Positions 20,470-38,400 of a stretch of DNA of 64,000 nt are shown piece by piece. Location of the stretch: assembly GCA_021847835.1 (NCBI GenBank), contig JAJZPR010000002.1, positions 102,241-166,240 on the forward strand, in the 5' to 3' direction. How positions within the stretch are numbered: the first letter of the stretch is position 1; every line of letters begins with the position of its first letter. Position numbers and translations under genes: made by a program. The notes beneath the pieces were generated by a model. That model was not told the DNA's origin. It made no database searches and worked only from the letters and a program-made list of their open reading frames with translations. This DNA comes from Pseudomonadota bacterium. GTDB taxonomy: Bacteria; Pseudomonadota; Gammaproteobacteria; Burkholderiales; Thiobacillaceae.

Positions 20470-21258
20470 ATGCAAGATTCGATCACATCCCGCGACAACC
20501 CGCTTTTCAAGCGGCTGAAAAAACTGGCCGAGTCGACACGCGAGCGGCGCGAGACGTGCACCACGCTGCTCGATGGCGAGCATCTGGTCGAGGCCTACCT
20601 CGAAGCAGGCGGCCGGCCGCTGACGCTGCTGCACAGTGCGTCATGCGCGCCGGACGTCTGGCGGGAACTCGCGGCACGCTGCGAAGGCGCGAAAACGGCT
20701 GTCCTGTCGGACAGCCTGTTCGCCGAACTCTCGCCGGTGGAGTCGCCCACCGGCATACTCGCGGAAGTCGCGTGGCTGAGCCCGGCGCCATGTGCGGCTC
20801 CCCCTCTGGTGCTGCTGCTGGAGGATATCCGGGACCCAGGCAATCTCGGCAGCCTGCTGAGAAGCGCAGCGGCCGCCGCCGCCACGCTGGCAGTGCTGTC
20901 CAAGGGCTGTGCCGACGCCTGGTCGCCCAAGGCCCTGCGCGGCGGGCAGGGCGCACAGTTCCAGCTGCCCATGCTGCTGCGTGCCGATCTGGCGGCCTGG
21001 ATCCGGTCGACGGACCTGCCGGTATGGGCGCTGGCCCTGGGCGGCGAGCAAAGCCTGTTTGCTGCCGATCTCAAGGGCCCGGCCGGAATACTGGTCGGCA
21101 ACGAAGGCGCGGGCCTGTCCGAAGAAATTCTGCAATTGGCCACGGCGCGCGTGCGCATTCCCATGCCGGGCAGAGTGGAGTCGCTCAATGCCGCGGCTGC
21201 TGCCGCTGTTGCCTTGTTCGAGGCGGTGCGGCAGCGGGGTGTGAGAAGCGAGGCATGA
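20470..21258 (+). CDS. TrmH/SpoU-family RNA 2'-O-methyltransferase
   Basis: SAM-dependent RNA methyltransferase of the knotted SPOUT class. It has 262 residues. An N-terminal substrate-binding domain (about 1-105, with DSITSRDNPLFKRLKKL) precedes the catalytic domain holding all three SpoU motifs: LLLEDIRDPGNLGSLLRSA, GILVGNEGAGLS and VRIPMPGRVESLNAAAA. The arrangement resembles RlmB/TsnR-type rRNA methylases, but the target nucleotide cannot be read from sequence. Confidence 0.9.
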   Translation: MQDSITSRDNPLFKRLKKLAESTRERRETCTTLLDGEHLVEAYLEAGGRPLTLLHSASCAPDVWRELAARCEGAKTAVLSDSLFAELSPVESPTGILAEVAWLSPAPCAAPPLVLLLEDIRDPGNLGSLLRSAAAAAATLAVLSKGCADAWSPKALRGGQGAQFQLPMLLRADLAAWIRSTDLPVWALALGGEQSLFAADLKGPAGILVGNEGAGLSEEILQLATARVRIPMPGRVESLNAAAAAAVALFEAVRQRGVRSEA

Positions 21259-21271
21259 ACTATGCTCTCGC

Positions 21272-21306
21272 TGATCCCTGACCCCTGATCCCTGACCCCT
21301 GACCCC
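21272..21306 (+). repeat. five tandem copies of TGAYCCC
   Basis: Heptamers TGATCCC and TGACCCC alternate over 21272-21306, between the convergent rRNA methyltransferase and ppsR genes. The same words flank the galU terminator. Confidence 0.85.
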
Positions 21307-22085
21307 TAGCCCCCATGCACGATCATGGCCGCGATTTCTTCCACCGAACGACGCGTGGTGTCGATGGTGGGCACGCCGCTCGCAGCCAGCATGCCTTCGG
21401 CGGCCTGAATCTCGCTGCGGCAGTTTTCCAGGCTGGCATAGCGGCTGTTGGGCAATCGCTCGTTGCGGATTTGCGCAAGCCGTTCCGGGCTCAGGGTCAG
21501 GCCGCGCAGCTTCTCCCGATGTGCCAGCAGCACCGGCGGCAGGGTATGTGCGCCCAGGTCTTCCGGCGTCAGCGGGTAGTTGGCCGCCTTCTTTCCGTAC
21601 TGCAAGGCGAGATAAATGGAAACCGGCGTCTTGCCGGCGCGCGACACGCCCACCAGGATGAGGTCGGCCTCGCCCAGCCGGTCGGGGTTGAGGCCGTCGT
21701 CCACCGCCAGCGCAAAGTTCACCGCCTCGATGCGCACGTGATAGCTGTTGCCCATGCCGTGGAACTGGCCGGACGAGGCCGTCGGCGCCATGTCCAGCAC
21801 GGCCCCCAGCGGTTCGCTGAAGGCGTCGAACACGTCGAACACGGGGGCTTCGCAGTCGCGCAATTTCAAGCGAATACGCGGGTCGGTCAAAGTCGAAACG
21901 ATCACCGCGGGCATGGCCGCGCGCACGCGGGCGGCCAGCGCCTCGACCTTTTCCGGGGTGTCGACGAAGGGCACGGTCAGCGGCCGGTATTCCAGTTCTC
22001 TGAACTGTGAGAGTAGACTGTGGCCTACTGCTTCGGCGGTGACGCCGGTGTGGTCCGATACGAAGAATACCGTCAGTTTTTGCAC
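21306..22085 (-). CDS. ppsR: posphoenolpyruvate synthase regulatory protein (bifunctional kinase/phosphorylase)
   Basis: DUF299/PSRP protein that inactivates PEP synthase by ADP-dependent phosphorylation of a Thr and reactivates it by phosphorolysis. It has 259 residues from a GTG at 22085 ([23 protein letters not shown]). The P-loop-like [15 protein letters not shown] lies near residue 150. No ATG gives the conserved N-terminus without a long extension into ppsA. It is divergent from its target ppsA, the start codons only 11 bp apart, so the two promoters must lie within the coding regions. Confidence 0.92.
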   Translation of the reverse strand: MQKLTVFFVSDHTGVTAEAVGHSLLSQFRELEYRPLTVPFVDTPEKVEALAARVRAAMPAVIVSTLTDPRIRLKLRDCEAPVFDVFDAFSEPLGAVLDMAPTASSGQFHGMGNSYHVRIEAVNFALAVDDGLNPDRLGEADLILVGVSRAGKTPVSIYLALQYGKKAANYPLTPEDLGAHTLPPVLLAHREKLRGLTLSPERLAQIRNERLPNSRYASLENCRSEIQAAEGMLAASGVPTIDTTRRSVEEIAAMIVHGG

Positions 22086-22096
22086 AGGATTTGCCC

Positions 22097-24436
22097 ATGA
22101 GCCAACATGAACACGACTATATCGCGCCGCTGGAAACCTTGTCGATGCAGGATGTGCCGCACGTGGGCGGCAAGAACGCATCGCTGGGGGAGATGATCGG
22201 CGCGCTGTCGGAACTGGGCGTGGCGGTGCCGGGCGGCTTCGCCACCACGGCCAAGGCGTTCTGGGACACCCTGGAACAGAACGGCCTGCGCGAGAAGATC
22301 AATGCGCGCCTCATGGGGCTCGACGTCAACGATGTGGCCGCCCTGCAAAGCGCCGGGCGCGACATCCGCGCCATGGTCGAGGCGGCCGCCCTGCCGCCGG
22401 CGCTGGAGGAGGGTATCCGCAAGGCCTATGCCGCCATGGGCAAGAATGTCGATGTGGCGGTGCGCTCGTCCGCCACGGCCGAAGACCTGCCCGATGCCTC
22501 CTTTGCCGGGCAGCAGGAAACCTATCTCAACATCCACGGCGCCGATTCGGTGGTCGAGCACGTCAAGAAGGTGTTCGCCTCGCTCTACAACGACCGCGCC
22601 ATCGCCTACCGCGTGCATCACGGCTTCGAGCACAGCGAGGTCGCGCTCTCGGCCGGCGTCCAGCGCATGGTGCGCTCCGACCTCGCAGCATCCGGCGTGA
22701 TTTTTACGCTCGACACCGAATCCGGTTTCCGCGACGTGGTGTTCGTCACCTCCGGCTACGGCTTGGGCGAGACCGTGGTGCAGGGTTCGGTCAACCCGGA
22801 CGAGTTCTACGTGCACAAGCCCACCGGCGCGCTGGTGAGCAAGGCCTTGGGCGGCAAGGCCATCAAGATGATCTACGAGGCGCATGGCACCAGCGTGATC
22901 GACACCTCGGCAGACGAGCGCCGCCAGTTCTCCATCAGCGACGACGAGGTGCGCAGGCTCGCGCAGATGGCCGTCACCATCGAGAAGCACTATGGCCGCC
23001 CCATGGACATCGAATGGGCCAAGGACGGCGAAACCGGCGAGCTTTTCATCGTGCAGGCGCGCCCCGAGACGGTGAAGGCGCGCGCCGGCAACGTCAGCGA
23101 GGTGTATCACTTGAAGGGCAGCGGCAAGGTGCGGGTGAGCGGCCGCGCCATCGGCCAGAAGATCGGCGCCGGCCGCGTCTGCGTGGTCGAGAGCCCGCAG
23201 GAAATGGATGAGGTGCAGCCCGGCGACGTGCTGGTCGCCGACATGACCGACCCCGACTGGGAGCCGGTGATGAAGCGCGCGTCGGCCATCGTCACCAACC
23301 GCGGCGGTCGCACCTGCCACGCCGCCATCGTGGCGCGCGAACTGGGCATTCCCGCCGTGGTCGGCACCAATGACGCGACCACGGTGCTGAAGGACGGCGA
23401 CGAGGTCACCGTGTCCTGCGCCGAAGGCGACACCGGCATGGTCTACGAAGGCTTGCTGGCATTCGAGGTGAGGGAGGAAACGCAGGAAAAGCTGCCCGAG
23501 CCGCCGGTGAAGATCATGATGAACGTGGCCAATCCCGAGCGCGCCTTCACCTTCGCGCAGATACCCAACCACGGCGTTGGGCTCGCGCGCATCGAATTCG
23601 TCATCAACAACCAGATCGGCATCCATCCGCTGGCGGCGCTGGCTTATCCGAACGTGCCCGGCGAGATTGCCGCAGTCATCAGGGACAAGAGTGCAGGCTA
23701 TGCCGACCCGGTTGCCTTCTACGTGGACAAGCTGGCAGAAGGCATCGCCACCCTGGCGGCGGCCTTCTGGCCCAGGCGCGTGATCGTGCGCATGTCGGAC
23801 TTCAAGTCCAACGAATACGCCCATCTCGTCGGCGGCAAGGCGTACGAGCCGGTGGAGGAGAACCCCATGCTCGGCTTCCGCGGCGCGGCGCGCTACATCT
23901 CCAGCGCCTTCCGCCCCGCCTTCGAGCTGGAATGCCGCGCGCTGAAAAAGGTGCGCAACGACATGGGCCTCGCCAACGTGGAAATCATGATTCCCTTCGT
24001 GCGTACCCTGGACGAGGCGAGCGGCGTTGTGAGCCTGCTGGAACAGAACGGCCTCAAGCGCGGTGAGAACGGTTTGCGCCTCATCATGATGTGCGAGATT
24101 CCCTCCAACGTGCTCCTGGCCGAGGAATTCCTCGACCTCTTCGACGGCTTCTCCATCGGCAGCAACGACCTCACCCAGCTCACCCTGGGCGTGGACCGCG
24201 ATTCCGCGCTGGTCGCCGGCAGCTTCGACGAACGCAACCCGGCGGTGAAGAAGCTGCTGGGCGAAGTCATCGCCATCTGCAAGCGCCGCGAGAAGTACAT
24301 CGGCATCTGCGGGCAGGGGCCGTCGGACCACGCCGATTTTGCAGACTGGCTGGTGGAGCGGTCGATCGATTCGCTGTCGCTGAATCCGGATACGGTGTTG
24401 GCGACGTGGAAGCGATTGGCGGTCGGTGGGGCATAG
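22097..24436 (+). CDS. ppsA: phosphoenolpyruvate synthase
   Basis: Makes PEP from pyruvate and ATP for gluconeogenesis, important on C1-C3 or autotrophic growth. It has 779 residues. N-terminal ATP-grasp domain ([48 protein letters not shown]); the phosphohistidine domain has the catalytic H408 in [16 protein letters not shown] with the regulatory Thr two residues earlier; the C-terminal TIM barrel has [17 protein letters not shown] and [13 protein letters not shown]. The start is the ATG at 22097. It forms a divergent pair with its regulator ppsR. Confidence 0.97.
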   Translation: MSQHEHDYIAPLETLSMQDVPHVGGKNASLGEMIGALSELGVAVPGGFATTAKAFWDTLEQNGLREKINARLMGLDVNDVAALQSAGRDIRAMVEAAALPPALEEGIRKAYAAMGKNVDVAVRSSATAEDLPDASFAGQQETYLNIHGADSVVEHVKKVFASLYNDRAIAYRVHHGFEHSEVALSAGVQRMVRSDLAASGVIFTLDTESGFRDVVFVTSGYGLGETVVQGSVNPDEFYVHKPTGALVSKALGGKAIKMIYEAHGTSVIDTSADERRQFSISDDEVRRLAQMAVTIEKHYGRPMDIEWAKDGETGELFIVQARPETVKARAGNVSEVYHLKGSGKVRVSGRAIGQKIGAGRVCVVESPQEMDEVQPGDVLVADMTDPDWEPVMKRASAIVTNRGGRTCHAAIVARELGIPAVVGTNDATTVLKDGDEVTVSCAEGDTGMVYEGLLAFEVREETQEKLPEPPVKIMMNVANPERAFTFAQIPNHGVGLARIEFVINNQIGIHPLAALAYPNVPGEIAAVIRDKSAGYADPVAFYVDKLAEGIATLAAAFWPRRVIVRMSDFKSNEYAHLVGGKAYEPVEENPMLGFRGAARYISSAFRPAFELECRALKKVRNDMGLANVEIMIPFVRTLDEASGVVSLLEQNGLKRGENGLRLIMMCEIPSNVLLAEEFLDLFDGFSIGSNDLTQLTLGVDRDSALVAGSFDERNPAVKKLLGEVIAICKRREKYIGICGQGPSDHADFADWLVERSIDSLSLNPDTVLATWKRLAVGGA

Positions 24437-24439
24437 ACC

Positions 24440-24712
24440 TTGAATGCGGAAGACGCCTTGATATTGGCCAAATTTGGCCTGTTCCTGATTGCGTTTGCCG
24501 CAGTGGTGGGGCATTTGTTCTTTTGGGCGGCTGCCTATCATCGAGTCGTTGGCATTGAAAAGTTGTCACGGCAGCTAGCCGTGCTTCTTCAGCCATGGTG
24601 GCTTTTTGACAAGGAGTTGCTCCCTGCCGAGCATGACCATTTGCGAGTCAAAGCGCTCTGGTGCGTTGTGGTTTATGTCTTGGCAGGATTGACGATTTGG
24701 CTTTTGTCTTGA
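24440..24712 (+). CDS. small membrane protein of unknown function
   Basis: I do not recognise this family. It has 90 residues from a TTG 3 nt after the ppsA stop; no in-frame ATG exists. Two hydrophobic segments, about residues 10-32 (FGLFLIAFAAVVGHLFFW) and 71-89 (ALWCVVVYVLAGLTIWLL), flank a polar loop with PWWLFDKELLPAEHDH. Its base composition is visibly less GC-rich than ppsA. It probably belongs to the ppsA transcript and is followed by the nested-palindrome element. Confidence 0.6.
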   Translation: MNAEDALILAKFGLFLIAFAAVVGHLFFWAAAYHRVVGIEKLSRQLAVLLQPWWLFDKELLPAEHDHLRVKALWCVVVYVLAGLTIWLLS

Positions 24713-24763
24713 ATTGGTCTCATCGCTTGCTCTGAGACTGTTTGGATTGACAGGCCGGTGGCC

Positions 24764-27972
<3,209 letters not shown>

Positions 27973-28039
27973 GCCGCTTTAAGAAATAGTCCGCTGGCTA
28001 TTCTGCCGACCCTGCGTGAATCTGAAATTTAAGGAATAA

Positions 28040-29326
<1,287 letters not shown>

Positions 29327-29341
29327 TACGGGCAGGCGCCG

Positions 29342-29644
29342 ATGATGCGCTGGCTCACACCGCTGCTCATTGCGCTGATTGCGCTGCTGCAGTATCCGCT
29401 CTGGTTCGGCGAGGGCGGCTGGCTCAGGCTCTGGGGGCTGGGCGACGAACTGGCCAGGCAGCAGGAACTGAACGGAAAATTGCGCGTGCGCAACGAAACC
29501 TTGTCAGCCGAGGTGCGCGACCTCAGGGAGGCGCGCGATGCGCTTGAGGAAGGCGCTCGCGGCGAACTGGGCATGATTCGCCCCGACGAGGTGTTTGTCC
29601 GAGTGGTGCCGGGCGGGCAAAACAATCAAGGGGATGGCAAGTAG
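29342..29644 (+). CDS. ftsB: cell division protein FtsB (septum formation initiator)
   Basis: Bitopic inner-membrane protein of the FtsQLB complex that activates septal peptidoglycan synthesis. It has 100 residues: a membrane helix at about 5-22 (LTPLLIALIALLQYPLWFG) followed by a coiled coil (ELARQQELNGKLRVRNETLSAEV) and a short C-terminal tail with IRPDEVFVRVV. It lies downstream of eno, the usual place in proteobacteria. ATG codons at 29342 and 29345 are equivalent. Confidence 0.93.
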   Translation: MMRWLTPLLIALIALLQYPLWFGEGGWLRLWGLGDELARQQELNGKLRVRNETLSAEVRDLREARDALEEGARGELGMIRPDEVFVRVVPGGQNNQGDGK

Positions 29645-29710
29645 GGCGTGCCTGCATCAATCGCGCCCTGGGCGGTTGGGATGTAATCTAAAAATTCTTT
29701 AGAGGTGCCC

Positions 29711-32985
<3,275 letters not shown>

Positions 32986-33089
32986 TGCGATGAAACAATA
33001 ATTTTGAACAAGGAGAAAGAGGACAGGGGTAAGTTTTCATTGCCTTTCCTCTTGGCCTCATGTCATTTTGTAAAAAAGAGAATCTGGAA

Positions 33090-33197
33090 ATGCAAAAAGT
33101 CACCAAAGCCGTGTTTGGCTCCGGCCGCCCGCTACGCGGGCTTAACTTGCTGCGCAAGTTAGCCTGCACTGAAAACCGCCTTGGAGGAGATTTGTAA
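33090..33197 (+). CDS. 35-codon ORF echoing the galU start; leader peptide or decayed duplicate
   Basis: ATG at 33090 opens MQKVTKAVF, identical to the first eight residues plus Phe of galU, then diverges into [18 protein letters not shown] and stops at a TAA that shares its last base with the galU ATG (TAATG). The nine shared codons differ at five positions, all third bases. The remainder runs through two small hairpins (CCCGCTACGCGGG; TAACTTGCTGCGCAAGTTA). It could be a remnant of a second galU, or a translated leader coupled to galU. The SD is weak. Expression is unproven. Confidence 0.45.
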   Translation: MQKVTKAVFGSGRPLRGLNLLRKLACTENRLGGDL

Positions 33198-34066
33198 TGC
33201 AAAAAGTTACCAAGGCGGTTTTTCCCGTCGCCGGGTTGGGCACCCGCTTCCTGCCCGCCACCAAGGCCAGCCCCAAGGAGATGCTGCCCATCGTCGACAA
33301 GCCGCTGATCCAGTATGCGGTGGAGGAGGCCATCGACGCCGGCATGACCGACATCATCTTCATCAGCAGCCGCACCAAGCGCACGGTCGAGGACCACTTC
33401 GACAAGGCCTACGAACTGGAAACCGAACTGGAGTCGCGCGGCAAGAACAAGGTGCTGGATCTCGTGCAGTCCATCCGTCCTTCCGGCGTCAACTTCATCT
33501 ACATCCGCCAGGCCGAGGCGCTGGGGCTGGGCCATGCCGTGCTGTGCGCCAAGCCGGTGATCGGCAACGAACCTTTCGCCGTGATCCTGGCCGACGACCT
33601 CATCGATGCCGCGCCGCCGGTGATGAAGCAGATGGCGGACAAGTACGACTACTACCAGTGTTCGGTGCTGGGCGTGCAGGAGGTCGCACGCGAGGAGACT
33701 GCTTCCTACGGCATCGTCGATGCCAGTCATCTTGATGATCGTGTGTCGCGGGTGAACGCCATCGTCGAAAAACCCAAACCCGAAGCCGCGCCGTCCAATC
33801 TCGGCGTGGTCGGCCGCTACATCCTGACCCCGCGCATTTTCCACTACATCGAAAACCTCAAGCCCGGCGCCGGCGGCGAGCTGCAGCTCACCGACGCCAT
33901 CGCCGCGCTGCTGCAGGAGCAGCAGGTGCTGGCCTATGCCTTCGACGGCAAGCGCTATGACTGCGGCAGCAAGCTCGGCTATCTGCAGGCGACGGTGGAA
34001 TACGCCATGAAGCACCCGGAGGTCAGCGGCGAGTTCGAAGCCTATCTCAAAGGCCGTTTTTGTTAG
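33197..34066 (+). CDS. galU: UTP--glucose-1-phosphate uridylyltransferase
   Basis: Makes UDP-glucose for LPS, exopolysaccharide and trehalose/glycogen pathways. It has 289 residues. Visible: the nucleotide-binding [28 protein letters not shown], the uracil-site [20 protein letters not shown] with the metal Asp, and the sugar-site [13 protein letters not shown] strong SD (GGAGGAGA) lies 8 nt upstream, inside the short upstream ORF. It is terminated by the hairpin at 34107. Confidence 0.97.
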   Translation: MQKVTKAVFPVAGLGTRFLPATKASPKEMLPIVDKPLIQYAVEEAIDAGMTDIIFISSRTKRTVEDHFDKAYELETELESRGKNKVLDLVQSIRPSGVNFIYIRQAEALGLGHAVLCAKPVIGNEPFAVILADDLIDAAPPVMKQMADKYDYYQCSVLGVQEVAREETASYGIVDASHLDDRVSRVNAIVEKPKPEAAPSNLGVVGRYILTPRIFHYIENLKPGAGGELQLTDAIAALLQEQQVLAYAFDGKRYDCGSKLGYLQATVEYAMKHPEVSGEFEAYLKGRFC

Positions 34067-34074
34067 GGGGATGG

Positions 34075-34186
34075 GTATCAGGGGCCAGGATTCAGCTGTC
34101 AGGGATGGCGCGGCCAAAGGCCGCGCCTTTTTGATAAGGCGCGAAGCGTATTCCCTGAATCCTCATACCTGAATCCTGACCCCCAA
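34075..34186. repeat. inverted repeat of GGATTCAG/CTGAATCC words around the galU terminator
   Basis: The left arm (34075-34105) and the right arm (about 34153-34186) are approximate reverse complements built of CAGGATTCAG, CTGAATCC and TGACCCC words. It occupies the whole gap between convergent galU and nnrD. It resembles the TGAYCCC tandem at 21272. Confidence 0.65.
34107..34132 (+). terminator. intrinsic terminator after galU
   Basis: A perfect 9-bp GC-only stem, GGCGCGGCC (34107-34115) with GGCCGCGCC (34119-34127), has an AAA loop and is followed by TTTTT. Very stable and correctly placed 41 nt after galU. Confidence 0.95.
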
Positions 34187-35008
34187 TCATGCCGCGCAGG
34201 CATTCAGGCGTCGGCGCGCATAGCCGATCAATTCGGAGGCGGTCAGTCCTTCTACGCCGCAGCCTTCTTCGATCGCATCGTCAGCCGCCTGGCCGTGCAG
34301 CCAGACCGCCAGGCGCAGGGCTTCCCACGGCGGCATGCGCGCAGCGAAGGCGGTCGCCATGCCGGTCAGCACGTCGCCCATGCCGGGGGCGGAAAGCGCC
34401 GGGTTGCCGGTGTGGTTGATTTCGATTTCGCCGTCGGGCCGCGCCAGCACCGTGCTCGCGCCCTTGAGCGCCACCAGCGCGTTGAAGCGGTTCGCCAGTT
34501 CGCGCGCCGCCAGTTCGCGGTTGTCCTGGATTTCGTGCGTTCTGGCTTGCAGCAGCCGTGCCGCTTCACCGGGGTGGGGGGTGAGCAGGGTGGCTGCATT
34601 GCGCTGCGCACAGACGCCGGCAAATTCGTCATGCCGTGAAATGACGTTGAGACCGTCGGCGTCGATCACCAGTGTGGAAGGATGCAGCAGTGCCGTCTGC
34701 ATGAGCTCGAAGGCCTGGCGCGACTGCCCCATGCCCGGCCCGATTGCCAGCACTGAAAGGTCGAGGTCGGCGACCAGGCTTTCCGGCGGGGCGAACATCA
34801 ATTCCGGGCTGGCGTAGTCCACGCGCACGTTTTCATCCAGCATGCCCAGCGTCACCAGCCCGGCGCCGCAATGCAGCGCCGAACGGCCGGCCAGCAGCAG
34901 CGCGCCGACGGTGCCGGGCGCGCCGCCCAGCAATCCGATGCGCCCGAACATGGCCTTGTGGCTTTTGGCAGGACGCGGGGGCAGAAATGGAGCGTGCATG
35001 AGCGGCAT
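34187..35008 (-). CDS. nnrD: ADP-dependent NAD(P)H-hydrate dehydratase
   Basis: Repairs hydrated NADH/NADPH using ADP. It has 273 residues: only the ribokinase-like C-terminal YjeF domain; no epimerase (YjeF_N) domain is attached or nearby. Visible: GGAPGTVGALLLAGRSALHCGAGLV, LAIGPGMGQS, LLTPHPGEAARLL, VALKGASTVLA, and the catalytic-Asp segment NPALSAPGMGDVLTG. ATG codons at 35008 and 34999 are both usable; an in-frame start at 35065 would overlap the next gene's leader. It is convergent with galU. Confidence 0.9.
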   Translation of the reverse strand: MPLMHAPFLPPRPAKSHKAMFGRIGLLGGAPGTVGALLLAGRSALHCGAGLVTLGMLDENVRVDYASPELMFAPPESLVADLDLSVLAIGPGMGQSRQAFELMQTALLHPSTLVIDADGLNVISRHDEFAGVCAQRNAATLLTPHPGEAARLLQARTHEIQDNRELAARELANRFNALVALKGASTVLARPDGEIEINHTGNPALSAPGMGDVLTGMATAFAARMPPWEALRLAVWLHGQAADDAIEEGCGVEGLTASELIGYARRRLNACAA

Positions 35009-35097
35009 CTCGTCTAAAATGCCAGAATAGACTGAATTTCGGGGCGGAACCTGAATAATTCCCAATTTTGGGATTCTGCCCGAAACAGGAGGCGAAA

Positions 35098-35322
35098 ATG
35101 GACGAGACTCCCAAGCTCACCCCGAGCGGCGCACCGGTTCTGGACTGCGAACATGACCATGAATGCACCGTGCTGACCTGTGATTTCTGTTTGAAGGAAC
35201 TGCCGCCAGGCAACGGCATTCAGGAGGAAGGCAAGGATTACATCGCCCACTTTTGCGGGCTCGAATGTTTCGAGGCCTGGCAGAAGCGCCATGGGCGCGA
35301 CCAGGGGCAGGGCGAAAACTAG
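35098..35322 (+). CDS. DUF3330-type small cysteine protein
   Basis: It has 74 residues from an ATG with a perfect AGGAGG SD 6 nt upstream. The core LTCDFCLKELPPGNGIQ followed by YIAHFCGLECFEAW matches DUF3330, a small proteobacterial family with two CxxC-like pairs that could bind a metal in a zinc-ribbon manner. The function is unknown. A poorly conserved leader with CEHDHEC adds two more cysteines. It is divergent from nnrD and 118 nt before purL. Confidence 0.8.
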   Translation: MDETPKLTPSGAPVLDCEHDHECTVLTCDFCLKELPPGNGIQEEGKDYIAHFCGLECFEAWQKRHGRDQGQGEN

Positions 35323-35440
35323 CGGAATGCGCGGCGGCGGGGCCGCCTGCGTTTTCGATCTGTCGGGTTGCGGCTTGCAGGAGGCGGAAGCGGCGCCCGC
35401 TGTCGGGTAAAATAGCGGTTTTCCGTGTTTTCCCGGCACC

Positions 35441-38400
35441 ATGTCCCACGCCCAGTCTTCCATCCTTTCCCTGCCCGGCGGCGCCGCGCTGTCTTCCTTC
35501 CGCATCGAGAAAATTCATGATCAGGCGCGGGTTGCAGGGCTTGCGCCGGGCAGGATCGCGACGCAGTACTGGCATTTCGTGGAACTGGACGCGCCGCTGA
35601 GCCCGCATGAACAGTCCGTGCTGGACGCGGCGCTAAGCTACGCCGACCGGGTCGCAAACATTCCCTTCGCGCAGTTCCTGCTGGTGACACCGCGTTTCGG
35701 CACCGTCTCGCCGTGGTCGTCCAAGGCCACCGACATCCTGCACAATTGCGGGTTGTCCAAAGTGCGCCGCATCGAGCGCGGCGTGGCCTACCATTTCGAG
35801 CACGCCGCCGACGAGGCGATGTTGCTGCCGCTGATCCACGATCGCATGACCGAAACGGTGCTGCGCTCGATAGATGAAGCCGCCGGCCTGTTTGCGCATG
35901 TGCCGCCGCGCGAACTGGAAACGGTCGATGTGCTTGGCGGCGGCCGCCATGCGCTGGTGGAAGCCAATGCCCGCCTGGGCCTCGCGCTGTCCGCGGACGA
36001 GATCGATTACCTCGCCGACAACTTCGCGCGCATGGGACGCAATCCCACCGACGTGGAGCTGATGATGTTCGCCCAGGCCAATTCGGAACACTGCCGGCAC
36101 AAGATTTTCAATGCCGCCTGGGTCGTCGACGGCGTCGAGCAGGACAAGAGCCTGTTCCGCATGATCCGCGACACCCACGCCAGGACGCCCCAGGGCACGC
36201 TGTCGGCCTACGAAGACAACGCCGCGGTGATGCAGGGCGCCGAGATCGAGCGCTTCTATCCCGGCAAGGACGGCAAGTACACGTTCAGCAGCGAGCCCAC
36301 GCACATCCTGATGAAGGTGGAGACCCACAACCATCCCACGGCGATTTCGCCTTTCCCGGGTGCGGCCACCGGCAGCGGCGGCGAGATCCGCGACGAGGGC
36401 GCGACCGGGCGCGGCTCCAAGCCCAAGGCGGGCCTCGCCGGCTTCTCGGTGTCGAACCTGCGCATTCCCGATGCCATCCAGCCCTGGGAAGAAGAGTACT
36501 ACGGGCGCCCCGACCGCATCGTGTCGCCGCTCGCCATCATGCTCGAAGGCCCCATCGGCGCGGCGGCCTTCAACAACGAATTCGGCCGCCCCAACCTGGC
36601 TGGCTATTTCCGCACCCTGGAGACCTGGGTCAACCATGAGCGGCGCGGCTACCACAAGCCCATCATGCTGGCAGGCGGCGTGGGCAACATCCGCGAGGAT
36701 CACGTGCACAAGCAGCCGCTGCCGGAAGGCGCGCTGCTGATCCAACTGGGCGGCCCCGGCATGCTGATCGGGCTGGGCGGCGGTGCGGCGTCTTCCATGG
36801 CGACCGGCGCCAACGCTGCCAACCTGGATTTCGATTCGGTGCAGCGTGGCAATCCGGAAATGCAGCGCCGCGCGCAGGAAGTCATCGACCGCTGCTGGCA
36901 GATGGGCGAGAACAACCCCATCGTCTCGATCCACGATGTCGGCGCCGGCGGCCTCTCCAATGCGCTGCCGGAGCTGGTGCATGGCGGTGGCAAGGGCGGC
37001 GTGTTCCATCTGCGCGCCGTGCCTTCGGAAGAGTTCGGCATGTCGCCCAAGGAAATCTGGTGCAACGAGGCGCAGGAACGCTACGTGCTGGCGATTCCCG
37101 CAAATCGCATCGACGAGTTCCGCGAAATCTGCGAGCGCGAGCGTTGCCCCTTCGCCGTGGTGGGCCAGGCCACCGCCGAGCATCAGTTGAAAGTGCTCGA
37201 CGAGCACTTCCAGAATGCGCCGGTGGACATGCCGCTCGACGTGCTGCTGGGCAAGCCGCCGAAAATGACGCGCACAGTGCAACATGTAGAGCCTGCCTTG
37301 CCCGCACTGGATACGGCAGGCATCCATGTGCAGGAAGCCGCCTACCGCGTGCTGCGGCTGCCGGGCGTGGCCTCGAAAATGTTTTTGATTTCCATCGGCG
37401 ATCGTTCCGTAGGCGGCATGACCGCGCGCGACCAGTGCGTGGGCCCGTGGCAGATGCCGGTGGCCGATTGCGCCGTCACCCTCATGGGCTACACCACGCA
37501 CTGCGGCGAAGTCATGGCCATGGGGGAGAAGGGCCCGCTCGCGCTCATCGACGCGCCGGCTTCCGGGCGCATGGCGGTGGCCGAGGCCCTGCTGAACCTG
37601 TTCGCCGCGCGCATCGAAAAACTCGAGGACGTCAAGCTCTCCGCCAACTGGATGGCGCCCGCCGGCCACTCCGGCGAGGATGCGCGCCTGTTCGACACCG
37701 TGCAGGCCGTGTCGCGCTATTGCCAGGAACTCGGTCTCGCCATCCCCGTGGGCAAGGATTCGATGTCCATGAAGACCGTGTGGGACGAAGGCGGGCATAA
37801 GAAAGCCGTGACCGCGCCGCTGTCGCTGGTGGTGTCCGCCTTTGCCTCAACGCCGGACGCGCGCCTGCACCTGACTCCGCAATTGCGCAGCGACTGCGGC
37901 GACACGCGCCTCATCCTGGTCGACCTGGGCTTCGGCAGGAACCGCATGGGCGGCTCCAGCCTGGCGCAGGTCTATGAGCAGATCGGCAACGAGGCGCCGG
38001 ATGCGCCCGGAGCGGGGGCGCTGAAGGCTTTCTTCGAGGTCTTGCAGAACCTGCTCAAGAACGGACATCTGCTGGCCTACCATGACCGTTCCGATGGCGG
38101 CCTGTTCGCCGCCATCGCGGAAATGGCCTTCGCCGGCAAGACCGGTGTCGAGGTCACGCTGCCCGAAGGCGACGTACTGGCGCAGCTATTCAACGAAGAA
38201 GCCGGTGCGGTGCTGCAGGTGGGCATGGAACACGCGGGCCGCGTCATCGCGCAGTTCGCGCTGGCCGGTTTGCCGGTGATCGACATCGGCACGCTGGCAG
38301 ACGACGACCGCGTGCGTTTCAGGAGCGGCGAGCAGGTGGTGCTGGACGAGACGCGCGTCGGTCTGCTGTCGGCGTGGTGGGAAACCTCGCACCGCATCGC

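Noticed and set aside
22073..24541. 822-codon open frame antisense to ppsA
   Set aside because: His/Gly/Ala-rich shadow of a high-GC gene; PpsA motifs are complete on the other strand.
33006..33060. AAGAGGA...TCCTCTT stem with ACAGGGGTAAG loop after ligA taken as a terminator
   Set aside because: Only 7 bp with a loop over 20 nt and no T-run; it may be a fragment of a dispersed repeat.
35633..37798. 721-codon open frame antisense to purL
   Set aside because: Same shadow effect; no motif, no SD.
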